A stretch of DNA of 64,000 nt from Caenorhabditis remanei (GCF_010183535.1 NC_071333.1:6818587-6882586), one strand, 5' to 3'. Shown: positions 39,501-48,694, numbered from the stretch's first letter. The notes: generated by a model from the letters alone, not told the origin. Numbers and translations: made by a program.

Positions 39501-41058
39501 CTTCTATTTCAGAACTCAATCGGTGAATGTGAAGTACGTCGATGCTGTTGTCGACACTGGAAAAGAGCTCAGCCTCATCACCAGCTATCTTGAGGAAGCA
39601 TGGACTCCACTTCTCCAGGAGAAAAATGGAAACAAGCACCCGCTGTGCAACATCAAACCGATTCTCTCGGAGTTGGCTGAAATCAAGAGACGTCCGGATG
39701 CTATTTTCCACTCTCCAATGGTTCAACAGCCATCTTCTGATTATGAGAATAGTCCACAGCCGAGTGTGGTGTGAGTTAACTTCTTTTTTCCGCTTCTCTC
39801 CACCCACCTTTGCCATAACTAACCCCACACCGGTTTTCTGCATACTTTAATTTCTTTTACAAGCATGCTATGTTTTTTCAATAAATAATTGGTAGTTTTA
39901 TAGTCCTCGACATGAGAATGTGCCTGCCTACCGCAGTACTCCACCAACTGGACAGGCCACTGTCATGGGTCGTTCAATGAATCGCGCGGCTACCCATCTG
40001 ATGACTTCTGATGACTACGTCCTTTCCTCAGCATTCCAAACTCCAAGTCTTCGTCCGGGCGGTACTCGTTTGAGTGATGAGACTGGAACGTCGTCAAGTC
40101 GTACCAGTGACAAGACAACCAGCAGTGCTGAGATTCGTGAGGACACGGACTCGGATTTTGAGTTGCGTGATGACCTTGGTCGCGGCGGAAGAAATCGAAA
40201 AAGGCTTCCACGTACAGATGCATCTCCATCAAGCAGTCAACAAGCTTCCAGTGGATATATGAGCAACAATCCATCCAGGTGAGATTTTCAGTCAAAATTA
40301 ACAAAAAGCATAACTTGTTTCCAGATCCAGCTATTCCAATTCGTCAAGCTCATCTCCAGTGGAGCGCATGGGTGCACTCTCTATAGCCAACCCAGTGTTC
40401 GGTCCAGGACCATCATCCGGATACACAATTCCAGCTGAACCAAAGGAGATTGTCTACCAAAAACGTTCCAGCCCACCACCATACGACCCGGATGCGCACA
40501 ACTATCACTACCAGACGGTATGGAAACTATTTCCAAATACTTTCAAGTCAATGAAACATTTTAGATGCAGGTGTACTCCGTGCCACCGGATTGCCAAGTC
40601 TCTCCACGCACTCAATCTCTTCCTGGGGCAGCCAACGTTCAGAATCGCTTGAGTCTTCCAAGAACGAATCCACGCGCTTCGAGAACTTCGGCTCTTCTTC
40701 GTCCAAGCGTTGTAAACGTTCCGGACGACTGGGATCGGTAAAAAATTGAAACTTTATCAGAAGAAAAAATTGATTTTTTCAGCTCAAGCGACTACTGGCT
40801 TGAATACAGAGATAAGATGATTGAGAGCCAAGCTCGTGAGATTGAACGTTTGACGAGAGAAAATGCAAAACTGAAGAACAAGATCTTTGGCACTAATAAT
40901 GATGTCGATTCAAAGGTATGTGTTTTGTTGCCTGGAAATTCATTGATAAAGATATTAGATTTCAGAGATCCGACAGTGGAGCCAGTGAAGAATCATACGA
41001 CTCTCTCAGCTCTCTCGATCGTCCATCCAGGCAATCTCTTGTTCTCCGGCCAAACTAA
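6365..41058 (+). CDS. gap-2: gap-2 locus: SynGAP/DAB2IP-family Ras GTPase-activating protein, eight alternative 5' ends
   Basis: This is the whole gene; its exon groups are listed separately. The conserved core reads, in order: basic KRTKS linker, RSHESLLSS motif, C-terminal half of a PH domain, C2 domain ([12 protein letters not shown]), RasGAP domain with arginine-finger motif FRGNTLATK and the [16 protein letters not shown] motif, Ser/Pro-rich tail, and coiled coil. That order is specific to the SynGAP/DAB2IP/nGAP family. The family stimulates GTP hydrolysis by Ras (and Rap) at membranes. C. elegans gap-2 is known to be large and to make many isoforms. The shared exons are 25170-25393, 25915-26070, 26215-26306, 29700-29869, 30573-30693, 36218-36319, 36372-36470, 36539-36670, 38348-38573, 38635-38978, 39028-39366, 39513-39770, 39904-40278, 40325-40517, 40565-40737, 40783-40915 and 40966-41058. 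Every junction keeps frame. Confidence 0.95.
9581..11392 (+). other. gap-2: gap-2 intron / promoter region of group B
   Basis: No exon is supported. The last 400 bases, from about 10990, are GC-richer and open in two frames, which fits a 5' leader ahead of the group B start. An alternative non-ATG frame at 11002-11289 is Lys/Arg-rich and probably untranslated leader. Confidence 0.45.
11393..12907 (+). CDS. gap-2: gap-2 group B first exons (Ser-rich N-terminus with RVSF motif)
   Basis: The exons are 11393-11757 (donor gtaggt) and 12636-12907 (donor gtatgc), 637 nt, phase 1, joining 25170. The predicted isoform is 1288 residues, the longest. The first ATG in frame begins [15 protein letters not shown]. 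The frame stays open upstream for more than 100 bases without another ATG, so a further upstream exon cannot be excluded. About 212 residues are low-complexity and Ser/Thr/Arg-rich. [13 protein letters not shown] contains RVSF, the classical RVxF docking sequence for protein phosphatase 1. [12 protein letters not shown] is a basic-Ser site typical for PKA-like or 14-3-3 recognition. Both functional readings are inference from short motifs. Confidence 0.85.
12908..17896 (+). other. gap-2: Large gap-2 intron
   Basis: About 5 kb of AT-rich DNA without an exon I can support. Pyrimidine-rich stretches (for example 14500-14680 and 16380-16680) give long chance open frames. Nothing else was recognised. 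Confidence 0.5.
17897..17942 (+). CDS. gap-2: gap-2 group C first exon (16-residue N-terminus)
   Basis: The ATG opens [15 protein letters not shown] and runs to a consensus gtgagt donor, 46 nt, leaving in phase 1 exactly as groups A, B, D and E do. Joined to 25170 it predicts a 1091-residue isoform. A ttttag acceptor lies 20 bases upstream (about 17870), so the ATG may follow a leader intron or trans-splice site. The exon is short. Support comes from the phase match, the strong donor and a tidy start, not from homology. Confidence 0.6.
17943..20408 (+). other. gap-2: gap-2 intron with palindromic GC-rich patch
   Basis: No supported exon. At 18999-19216 an open segment follows a ttctgcag acceptor in the right phase but ends in a stop with no good donor. 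A GC-rich palindrome cluster lies at 19639-19692, followed by an ATC/ATT repeat near 19722-19746. A GC-rich leader-like region precedes the group D start. Confidence 0.4.
19639..19692. repeat. Cluster of short perfect palindromes
   Basis: CCAGGCGCCTGG (19657-19668) is a perfect 12-bp palindrome. Overlapping it, GGCTCC and GGAGCC (19667-19686) form a 6-bp stem with an 8-base loop, and GCGCCTGG is repeated directly. The patch is much more GC-rich than the surrounding intron. Confidence 0.6.
20409..20694 (+). CDS. gap-2: gap-2 group D first exon (hydrophobic, cysteine-string N-terminus)
   Basis: The exon is 286 nt ending at gtgagt in phase 1. Joined to 25170 it predicts a 1171-residue isoform. 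It opens [20 protein letters not shown] and continues with aromatic and aliphatic residues ([16 protein letters not shown]), then [12 protein letters not shown] hydrophobic stretch of about 25-30 residues followed by basic residues and four adjacent cysteines looks like a membrane-inserted or S-acylated anchor. The remaining 50 residues are acidic and alanine-rich. This could fix Ras-GAP activity at a membrane in the cells using this promoter. The anchor role is inference, while the sequence features are direct. Confidence 0.85.
20695..24258 (+). other. gap-2: gap-2 intron / promoter region of group E
   Basis: No supported exon. It holds a run of 12 G at 21788-21799, a GC-rich imperfect hairpin at 23749-23813, and a pyrimidine-rich leader-like stretch (24040-24160) before the group E start. 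Confidence 0.45.
23749..23813. other. Two-part inverted repeat (possible RNA hairpin)
   Basis: The outer arms GGGCTTA (23749-23755) and TAAGCCC (23807-23813) are perfectly complementary. Inside them GTACCTCGCG faces CGCGGAGGGTAC with small bulges around an A/G-rich loop. The patch is GC-rich against an AT-rich intron and lies about 450 bases upstream of group E. Confidence 0.45.
24259..24364 (+). CDS. gap-2: gap-2 group E first exon (Tyr/Pro-rich N-terminus)
   Basis: The exon is 106 nt from ATG to a gtaatt donor, phase 1, joining 25170. The predicted isoform is 1111 residues. It begins [16 protein letters not shown] and ends with an acidic, tyrosine-rich stretch ([13 protein letters not shown]). 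Five tyrosines in 35 residues could be phosphorylation sites, which is inference. A tatcag/taagtg junction at about 24158-24170 may belong to a leader intron. Confidence 0.75.
25170..26306 (+). CDS. gap-2: gap-2 shared linker exons (entry point for groups A-E)
   Basis: The exons are 25170-25393, 25915-26070 and 26215-26306. The first accepts phase 1 from all five upstream groups, and the last leaves in phase 2 to 29700. The first exon encodes a Gly/Ser-rich disordered stretch ([20 protein letters not shown]). The second encodes [20 protein letters not shown]. The third encodes [20 protein letters not shown], equivalent to the KRTKSxxK basic segment just before the PH end in vertebrate SynGAP and DAB2IP. 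The second-exon acceptor is at 25914, chosen because it keeps phase 0 open through CSSSENMKM. The alternative acceptor at 25930 would meet a stop. Confidence 0.85.
26307..28655 (+). other. gap-2: gap-2 intron / promoter region of group F
   Basis: No supported exon. The pyrimidine-rich strand at 27560-27760 and the matching minus-strand frames are low-complexity and I do not treat them as genes. Confidence 0.5.
28656..28879 (+). CDS. gap-2: gap-2 group F first exon
   Basis: The exon is 224 nt from ATG ([20 protein letters not shown]) to a consensus gtaagt donor. It leaves in phase 2, unlike groups A-E, and that is the phase needed by the next shared exon at 29700. The predicted isoform is 993 residues. 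The 75-residue N-terminus is strongly basic (many Arg/Lys, ending [10 protein letters not shown]) and may favour acidic membranes, which is inference. The phase change confirms it enters downstream of the KRTKS exons. Confidence 0.85.
29700..30693 (+). CDS. gap-2: gap-2 shared exons: SRSHESLL motif and C-terminal half of PH domain
   Basis: The exons are 29700-29869 and 30573-30693. The first ends in [19 protein letters not shown], matching the (S/C)RSHESLLS signature just before the second PH part in SynGAP and DAB2IP. The second contains [16 protein letters not shown], then [15 protein letters not shown], the last PH strands and the C-terminal helix with its conserved tryptophan. Phases are 2 in, 1 across, 2 out to 36218. 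Only group A also supplies the front of the domain. An (AAG)n tract lies in the preceding intron at about 29187-29207. Confidence 0.92.
31668..31765 (+). CDS. gap-2: gap-2 group G first exon (isoform without PH)
   Basis: The exon is 98 nt from ATG ([20 protein letters not shown]) to gtgagt, leaving in phase 2, the phase of the C2 entry exon at 36218. The predicted isoform is 854 residues, beginning almost directly at the C2 domain. The new N-terminus is an amphipathic basic helix candidate followed by a Glu cluster (TTEEEE). The upstream 300 bases are pyrimidine-rich, as in many nematode leaders. Confidence 0.8.
34623..34716 (+). CDS. gap-2: Candidate alternative gap-2 exon
   Basis: The segment follows a ttgtcag acceptor (a second acceptor is at 34655) and reads ending [20 protein letters not shown] up to a gtaaca donor. 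It would accept phase 1 and leave in phase 2, so it could stand in for exon 30573-30693 between 29700-29869 and 36218. The donor is weak and no ATG is in frame, so it is not a first exon by itself. Amino-acid make-up is plausible; homology is unknown. Confidence 0.25.
35430..35510 (+). CDS. gap-2: Candidate 27-codon cassette exon of gap-2
   Basis: An 81-nt open segment lies between a cttttag acceptor and a gttatt donor, phase 2 in and phase 2 out. It would therefore insert 27 residues in frame before the C2 domain, after either exon 30573-30693 or group G. It reads [20 protein letters not shown] and ends NSKEEN. The amino-acid composition is coding-like. The donor is weak, and insertion would fall at the PH C-terminal helix, so use with group G seems more natural. 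Confidence 0.35.
36218..38573 (+). CDS. gap-2: gap-2 shared exons: C2 domain
   Basis: The exons are 36218-36319, 36372-36470, 36539-36670 and 38348-38573. The protein runs from [20 protein letters not shown] through [35 protein letters not shown] and VEKWYTV to [20 protein letters not shown], which is the SynGAP-type C2 domain with strand order intact. The following [20 protein letters not shown] begins the GAP helical region. In this family C2 supports membrane binding and Rap-directed activity. The long intron 36671-38347 houses the group H first exon. Confidence 0.95.
36671..38025 (+). other. gap-2: gap-2 intron / promoter region of group H
   Basis: About 1.36 kb without a supported exon. 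The group H start lies at its end. Confidence 0.5.
38026..38240 (+). CDS. gap-2: gap-2 group H first exon (RasGAP isoform lacking PH and C2)
   Basis: The exon is 215 nt from ATG ([20 protein letters not shown]) to a gtcagt donor, leaving in phase 2, the phase accepted by exon 38348. The predicted isoform is 782 residues: a novel 72-residue N-terminus with tyrosines and a basic end ([14 protein letters not shown]), the last C2 strand, then the complete RasGAP domain and tail. The donor is usable but not perfect. Phase agreement and a 71-codon ATG frame inside an intron are the support. Confidence 0.75.
38635..39770 (+). CDS. gap-2: gap-2 shared exons: RasGAP catalytic domain
   Basis: The exons are 38635-38978, 39028-39366 and 39513-39770. 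[14 protein letters not shown] carries the arginine finger (Arg of FRGN) that completes the Ras active site. ENCEVDP-type [12 protein letters not shown] follows as in Syn[23 protein letters not shown] is the FLR...PA motif that positions the finger loop and contacts Ras. Next come [20 protein letters not shown] and GFLLEISTE, and [15 protein letters not shown] closes the domain. No key residue is missing, so the enzyme should be active. Confidence 0.97.
39904..41058 (+). CDS. gap-2: gap-2 shared exons: Ser/Pro-rich tail and coiled coil
   Basis: The exons are 39904-40278, 40325-40517, 40565-40737, 40783-40915 and 40966-41058, ending at TAA 41056-41058. The tail is rich in Ser, Thr and Pro with acidic [12 protein letters not shown], a basic GRNRKRLPR, and a PPPYDPD stretch that resembles a PPxY motif (WW-domain ligand). 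[20 protein letters not shown] continues as a short heptad-like coiled coil (about 40 residues), as at the end of SynGAP and DAB2IP. The last 30 residues are Ser-rich, ending SLVLRPN. The donor at 40517 (gtatgg) is weak, and read-through would stop shortly after. No clear AATAAA lies in the next 200 bases. Confidence 0.93.
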
Positions 41059-44000
41059 TCAGCGTATCTTGCTTATTTGAATAATATTTTTATTTATTCT
41101 AATAACCAGTATATCCTCATATTGGTTGTCTAATGTACCTTATAACTCTTCCAAAGAAATACAAATACTTCTAAATTTTGCGCCCCCGTTGGTATCTCTG
41201 AAATTTTGTTGTCTGCCCAACCCCTCTTAATTCAGTACACTCACCCAAAAAACTTATTTGTAATTTAAGTCTATCCAATCTCCCCCCAGCCAACCGTTTT
41301 CTTTATCTGTCCAATTTCCGTAGTATAGAGGGTCTTTCTGTGATTTTTCTTTCCCCCAATTCTTGTTTTTTTATTATTTTCCCCCACACCTTCCGATGTA
41401 CAACACCAACACACACTTTGTCGCTCTGTACACGTTTTCGAACTCCGTACGGAGATGTGAACGCTTCCCGGTAGCGGTGAGGTTAAACACAACCTCTTCG
41501 ATGCTTTACACACCTTCATCTATTTTGTGTCAACTCGACAATGTTGCTCGAGAAAGTCTCATATTTTAAACTAAATTCTATAATAGCGGCATAATACAAA
41601 CGCGAATGTAAATGAACTCGTTCCCTAAAATTGTTGTTATTATAAGTTCATGCAAATTTCAGAATGACTACAAAAAAGACAATCAAATGTATGGAGTAAT
41701 AATTCAGGAGTTTTTAACACAGGAAGTTGACCGATCCCAGTGTAACATTATGCGAACACAAGAGCGAAAGATTTTGTATTATCCATAAAAAGTTGTATTC
41801 TAAAGTATTTTTCAGCATTATATTTTTTAAATTAAGAGCTTTACTCCTACACAAATTCATTAATTAACTCAGTGAAAAATCAATGTGTGTCTTTCGAGAG
41901 TAGTACACGGACGCTGGACTAAGAAAACAACAGTCGTGTACTCCACTCGGACAACACAATTTTTTTCGCAAGCGTATCAATCCCACTTTTCGGCGAAAAA
42001 ATAAATTACTTCATTTAAAAAGTTTAAGAAACAATATCTGAGCGGTTTGACCATTCGCTAACAGGCTATGTTACACATCAGCCAATCTGATCCGTATTGT
42101 TTGCTCTTTTACATGGTTCATACTTTCAAGGGTGTCAAAAATGAGAATTTTTAAGAAAAAAAACCAGTAAAACAATTGAAATTTCAGTATGATGCATGAA
42201 AGAAGTTGATGTCCTCGGAAAAAATGCCGAAAACATGCAAAAAACGTATTCTGAAATGATTTTTGAAAATTGTTCAATTCCAATCGATATTTTCAGAAGA
42301 AATGGAGCCTAATTTCATATACTATTTTTTCACAGACCTCTAAGGGTAACAATCATGAAAAAGATGATACAATATGGATCAGTTTGGCAGATGTGAGACA
42401 TCGCTTTTTAATTAGAACAATGAGTACTCAAAAATTAGCAGATTAAAACAGACTTTTCAGCGGTAAAATCAGGTCAGCTGCAAATATGAAAGCCTGATTT
42501 TTTTCTAAAGATATTCTATTGCCGGTACGAATTGTGATACATTTGCATTGCAGCTTGATTGCAGTGGTCCATTGCAGATGCGGAAAACCGTAGAAATTCT
42601 TCGTATTCCTGAAACACCCAGAATTAAAATTTCCAGTTATATAGAACGAGAACATACTGCAAAATCCCATTCACCGTTGTTTTTGCTGAGAAGCGTGCGG
42701 AAGTCTCTGATTCTGATCTGGATGTTGAGTAGAATAGTGGAATAATGACAGAAGATGTCATCTGTTTTCTGAAATAATAAATGATTTATATGAAACACGG
42801 CGTCGAAATTACGTCGGGACCGCGAAAGACTGCTAGTATGCCGATCGCATCTATCTCAATTTTCGCTAGACGGTCCTGTAAAAATAGACATTTTGTTTCC
42901 TGGTCATTCATTAGAAATTGGTTGTGCACAAATCAAAACTAATACTGGATCAACAGTTTAGTTATAGCCGTATAAAACTGTTTCAGTTTTTGAATCGAGA
43001 GAAAAACTTACAAGTACTGCTTTCAGTTGATCCATATTTAGTATCTCCATTTTATAGAAAATTCAATACTTTATTACTTCTCACAACGCAAGAAAATATT
43101 CTTACAAAATCTGCAAGACGTAGTAGTCCACCCTCCAAACTAAAAGGACAAGAGAAGGGTAGCAAAAATACGCGATCTTTTTTAAACCACCCATTCGACT
43201 GTAGGAGTGTTCTGTTCTCAGCAAAACCGGGTTATCGCCACCTATCAATTGACAGTTGAGTTAATCACCACTTTTTTGAACGTCGGAATACACGAATGCG
43301 TTGAGAAAAAACTCACACGGAAGGTCATTCACCTATCTCTTTTATGGCCAACGTTGATAACGTTTGTGATTGATAAGAACTAAAATCAGAAGGACGGAAG
43401 GAGGAAAAAGAAAGAAATTTTCTGAAATTCTAAAAATGATTAATTGAGAATCATTATACTGATTGGTCCCGATTCAGCTTTGAATTTCAAAAACCAGAGG
43501 GAATAGTTGGGAGGCTGATGTGGGTTGCATGCATCCAAAGTTCCACATGTTTCAATATATTGTTATAAATATCACAGAATCTGATAGATAAACCTTTCAG
43601 CAAAAAATTTTCGAGCAATAATCTTATTCTCTGCATAGGACTAATTCTCGGATATCTTTTTCTACAACCTGAACTGGCAAACTCTAAGTAAATCATCAAA
43701 TGAAAAATGTGAGCAATAAGTGTACGTTTGTTCAACGAGCACTTGATTTACCTTGATTTTCAAAAACAAAAACAAAATAATAATTATTATTTTTATTTGG
43801 TTTCTGAGATTTAAAAGTTTTTTTTTTGAAATGATGGAAAACATTTTCACTTCAACTAAAAATAACAGGTTACCAAATGTGAAAGGAAATTCTAATTTCC
43901 TGGAATGTATGTGAGACGGAAGCAATTATGAAACCTTTGATAAAACTGAAAAACAGCGTTGTGGAATTCTACTGAAATTCCAGTTCTGATTTAGTTAGAT

Positions 44001-45806
44001 AACGTTTAGATAACGAGAAGATTTTTTGACTCTCTGCTTACATCACCTTCTAGCATTGACGTATTCCACACAAAAAAGTGTTTTTCTTCTGAACCTTTTT
44101 TTTTAAACAAAAGTTTGTTTTTCACGAAACATTGTCACCCACACATGACCACACATGGAGACAGTGCAACCTTTATTGTCTTCAAACTCTTCTTTACACA
44201 TTGCCGTTCTGATGCATACGTTTTTGTGTGTTCAACCCCGTTCCCTCCATTTTCTATCTTATCAGTTGTAAAGCTCTGCTCGGTTGATTTTCCCACTTTT
44301 TGTTCGGTTTGCAGAAACGTACGCATTGGTCATTTATCAATAGTTTTTTGTTTTGGTCCATTGGGACCGTTTCGCTTTTGCTTTCAAGTGCTCACGCTTC
44401 TTGATAAAAAATCTAAGCTCGAGAAAAGGAAACGAATTTTTCACCGAAGGGAAATACATTTCAGTTTTTTCCATGAGAGTGCGTATAAAAAGAGATATGT
44501 ACTTTTGCTCATAAAATTACCACGTTCTCAGAAATATTAAGAAACGCATTGGGGCTAACAAAGATAAACTCGATAGGTTTATTTCAAAATTCAAACAAAA
44601 TTTTTGAATTTGCCAAAACACAAAAACTCATTGACCGTCTCATTTGTAGCCAATCGCACAATTCATTTCCATTCTTTATCACTTGCATTCATTATGCAGT
44701 CATTTTGTCCTCTCTACATGCTTTGTTCCTCTTTTCAAATCCATCTATTTATCTATAAAGCTTTCTCGTTCCCAACAAATTCGCAAATCGGCTAAACATT
44801 CACAGGAAATCCTTTTGAGCTTAAAAAGTGCTTGCGAACTTAACGAAAATTGCATTTTTCCATGTCTCTTCGCCGCTTGAGGTTTGGTTTCAGTTTTCAA
44901 AACCCTCTATGTCTAACTCGTCTCTCACTGGATATGATTTCGGTTTCTTCTTCTTCATTTCATTTTTTAGGCTTTGAAATTTAATAATTAGAGAAGGCTT
45001 CTGCTTCTGTTTCTGCTTCAAAAAATGCAAATTTATTTGTTTGTTTCTTTGTGTCAATGAGGGCTACATCGGGAACATGACATATTCGTTTTATTTTTCT
45101 CTCATTTCGAAAAAGCCAAAAACCACATCACCAAATACAGGATATTTGAAAGGATGCTAGCCGGAAGGCAATTAGTTTTCTTTCCTCCTTATTCGCGAAT
45201 GCGAGTAGGTAGCCGATATTTTTGAATACTTTGTTCGTTTGGCAGCATTCAATACTTGTCAAATGTCCTTCAAAATCAATCTCTGCTTCTTCTCTCTTGT
45301 TCCGTTATATTTCTGTTATGCACGCTGCGAATGATTTCATCAAAAGTTACATTAACGGCATATAATGTTTCCGAAACCCCGAACATTTGTGTTTTGTCTA
45401 ATAAGAAAAGTGTGAACGGGAGAAGAGAGGACGACGTGATTTATGTTTGCTTTTTCTATTTCAAACTTTTGAATTTTGCCTTCGAAATGTTTTCCATGTG
45501 ACTAGTCAGAAGCAGCGAGACGGAGCGAGAATTTTATCAAGATGTGGGTTTTCGGTTATTAGTTTTACGACATTATGCCGAGAACCTGATAATCTATATT
45601 TTGAGTTTCACCAAGTTTTTTTAGAACTACAATTGATTCTGTAAACGAACACTCTGTGTTACTGAATTAAACTCCATAATGTTTTATCTTAGACGTTTGC
45701 TTAATAAAATTTAGCTTTAAATTCACCTGTCACTTTTACTTGAAAATTCTTTCGTTTTCTATCTTCATCTTTTTTGTTTTATCTTTTTACATTTTTTTCT
45801 TTCAGA
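41059..45806. other. Intergenic region downstream of gap-2
   Basis: No complete gene is supported. Open, exon-like segments at 41663-43259 are listed separately. A 141-codon frame at 44115-44540 lacks an ATG start and is pyrimidine-driven. A short inverted repeat (AGTACACG and CGTGTACT) lies around 41902-41945. Confidence 0.45.
41663..43259 (+). other. Series of exon-like open segments, possibly a decayed gene
   Basis: Three segments each start after an acceptor-like cag and stay open. At 41663-41788 the frame reads NDYKKDNQMYGVIIQEFLTQ and further to a stop. At 42336-42446 it reads TSKGNNHEKDDTIWISLAD before gtgaga. At 42554-42745 it reads LDCSGPLQMRKTVEILRIPE and further to a stop. A 113-codon frame without ATG follows at 42918-43259. 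The amino-acid make-up looks protein-like but I recognise no family, and I cannot join them into one intact model. Confidence 0.2.
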
Positions 45807-47261
45807 ATGCACGACTTCAATACAACAGCATCCACATCTTCATCTTCATCCTCCTCATCATCATCATCGTCATCTCAATCATCTCCAACTCGTCTTCCAG
45901 TCATTCTCGAGACTTCAGAATCAAGCTCTCAAAATGATCCAGAAGATTCCGAATTTGGAGAGCTGAGCTCTGCTGAGTTCAATAGTGCAAGTTACATTTC
46001 GTTCTGCGACCCAGTCTTCTCCAGCAGTATCTTTGTCAATCAGCCAAATTGCGGTGACCCAGCTTTGATGGCAACTTCACAAAATTGTAAGATCACCTTC
46101 TTTTCTTTTTTGTTCCCCTCTTGCTTTTTTGTTTTTCGCGTGGTTGAATTTCTTGGAGAAAAAGCGGAGAAAAAAACGAAACATGAAATGAAGTCGTAAA
46201 TTTGGTGTTCTTGAAGTACTGCCAGCTCTTGAGATTTCATGCTTGCATATTTCAAATGTTACTTTTTTATTCGTTAAATTTCATATTCGTTTTTAGTATG
46301 TCATATACCTTTCTCTTTCGAAAAAAAGGAAAAGTAAAGGATGACGAATGTTTACGATTTCTGTGAGAGGATGAAACAATTTCTTCTTGATGAGGACAAT
46401 CTCAATTGAAACCGTGAAAACACACACGAGAAACACCGCTGAAAGTTGAGAGCCATCCGAAATTGAAGAATAGATAGATTTAATTGATTTTCGGAAAGAA
46501 ACCACAAGTCGAAGAGCATTCCTTTGCCAACATGTGAGAAACGACAATCATTCATTATTTTCAGTTCACACGTTCAACTACCCGGTTTTCAAGAAATACG
46601 GATATTACATTAACGGAGTCTATTACACAATGGTGAAAAAAGGATCTACACGTGACCGTGTCAAGTGCTTGGTAAGTCATCAAATTAAGATTACATCATC
46701 CAATTTCCTGGTTGATGTATCAATGTCGAGCAGATAGATTAAAATCAGACGAACAAAAAATTATTTGAATGAATGTTGTTTACCAAGGCAAACGAACAAA
46801 GAGTTATGAACTAGCAGATCCACGTGTTTCTGAATTTTTCTTACTTTTTGTGGTTTGTTTTTGTCACATAATATTTGCGAAGTAGGGTAATTTTTGTTAG
46901 CGGACGCAAAATGATATTTTTGGATTAAAACTATAAACAAAAGATGCTATATTAGATACAAAAAGAATTTTCTTTCAAAAACTAACGTTACATTAAAACT
47001 ACAGCAACCTTTTAACTAAGTGAGAAAAGTTATATTTCAGAATTATATATTTCACAAATGATTAATACGACTTTATGCCTCTAAATCATTTTCACCTATA
47101 CCTTCACACTCCTCCACACTCCAAAATTGTCATTTTTCCAGTATCGTCGTGGAACGCCGCGGTTGGAAACAATCCAAGAAGAGACAGAGGAGGCCGATGA
47201 GCAGAAAGCTATGAAAAAAGTGGCTGCAGAGAAGAAGATTGAATCGAATGGCAATTACTGA
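45807..47261 (+). CDS. Unrecognised 168-residue protein, Ser-rich N-terminus
   Basis: The exons are 45807-46086, 46565-46671 and 47142-47261, with donors gtaaga and gtaagt and acceptors ttttcag and ttttccag. Phases agree (504 coding bases plus stop). The ATG is one base after tttctttcag, typical of SL1 trans-splicing, so this is probably the true start. Residues 8-30 are almost all Ser/Thr, followed by an acidic Ser-rich stretch. The middle exon encodes an aromatic core (FNYPVFKKYGYYINGVYYTM) with VKKGSTRDRVKCLYRRG. The C-terminus is a charged helix (ETEEADEQKAMKKVAAEKK). No signal peptide or membrane segment. I do not recognise the family. Confidence 0.8.
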
Positions 47262-48694
47262 ACTCTTGCAAAGAACTTTGGGAATTAAAGTTCCATTTCC
47301 TTTCCTATCACAATTCCAACAACTCTTCCTCTTTCCTTCTCTTTTTGTGGTATTTGATGACTGATGAACCTATTTTCTCGGATTGCTTTCTCTTGGGTGC
47401 AAATGATTCTTTTTTTCGGTTGTTTTTTTCTGTTTCTACTTCTTCCAAACTTTTAATTTTCTTTATTGTGGTCTAATAATAACAAACTTTCACATTTGTT
47501 TCAATACCAGGTATCCATATTCCCGTTTTCTCAATTTCCAACCAAAAGTGAAATGAAACAAAACAAAACAAATTTGCCCTTGTAAAACTTCCCTTTTCCA
47601 CTCCACTTGTTTCGTGACGAACAAGAACATCTGACCTCCCCGTGTTTATTGCAATTCAAGTCCCCTTATTTTCTCTGTTCTTTTCTTAAAAGCCAATTTG
47701 AATCCACTTTGTCCTTAGCAATTTGGTTCACCAGAGAAAAAAAGAGCTGCATAAAAAACTGGATTGGACGTCATTCGGAGAGCCATTTTCTCTCTATTAA
47801 CCCACCATATCTTGAGTTATTACCTACCGATAAATATAACGGTTATTCGGTCACGAGAAAAGCACTTTATGATGCATGTTCTTTGCAGAAAAAGGAATAA
47901 TAAAGAAATTAAAAGTGGTTTCTTGGTAGATAGAGTGTGGTTGTCGCCATTGATGCTGAGGAGGCATTAAAAAGTTTTTCAGCGCAAACAATTGCTCTGA
48001 TGAAAACAATGCGGAACTACTTATTTTGCTCTTTATTTTCGAATGCCCATGATTGAAAGTGCAGAATTTCGAATTTTGAGAATAATCTCTTCGAAACTAT
48101 GAGGAAAGACGAAGATTAAAACTTTGCAATACAATCTGTTATAATATCTAAAATGTTGTATTTGGCGTGTTCTCATATTCAAGATAAAGCAATGCGAGAT
48201 TTGACTCAATTTTCGTCAAATTCAAATTCATGGAAACAAATTTGCTAATCCTTTCGATTTGGCTTGTACATTTTAAAGAAATGTATTTTGGCAAGTTTAC
48301 AATGTTGTGTTGAAGCCTTAGGTTCAATACGTAGTAACTCAGACATAGATTAGTCATTTGTCTGACGGTCCGGAAATTAGTATACTAGTTTACTTTTTGT
48401 TATCACCCGCCCCCCCCCCCCATGTAATTAGACACGTGTTAACATCTCTCGCTCTCTTTATTCTCTCGTTCAAAATGTAAAAACAATAGGATCCTTCATT
48501 GAAATGAAATCACCAAAATCATCCCTCCATTTCGAAGAGAAGTATAGACAGGTTTCAGCTAAATTTAACAAGTTGAATTATGGGAAAGGAAAGGAAAGGA
48601 AAGGGAAAGGGAAAATAGAAGTTTTGGAGAACGGTTGGATTAGCATAGGGGGGGAGGGGTCAACATGAAAGGGTCGCATCGGGAGCCGAGAGAA
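47262..48694. other. Intergenic, convergent gene ends
   Basis: 3' flanks of the plus-strand orphan gene and the minus-strand secreted gene. It contains a run of 12 C at 48410-48421 and a GGAAA-type tract at about 48577-48613. No exon is supported. Confidence 0.5.

Noticed and set aside
44115..44540. 141-codon open frame on the plus strand
   Set aside because: No ATG at its start, a Phe/Ser/Cys-rich product from a pyrimidine-rich strand, and no splice sites or domain.
48400..48620. C-run and GGAAA repeats as a possible regulatory or CRISPR-like array
   Set aside because: Simple homopolymer and short tandem repeats; no spaced repeat units, and arrays are not expected in a nematode genome.
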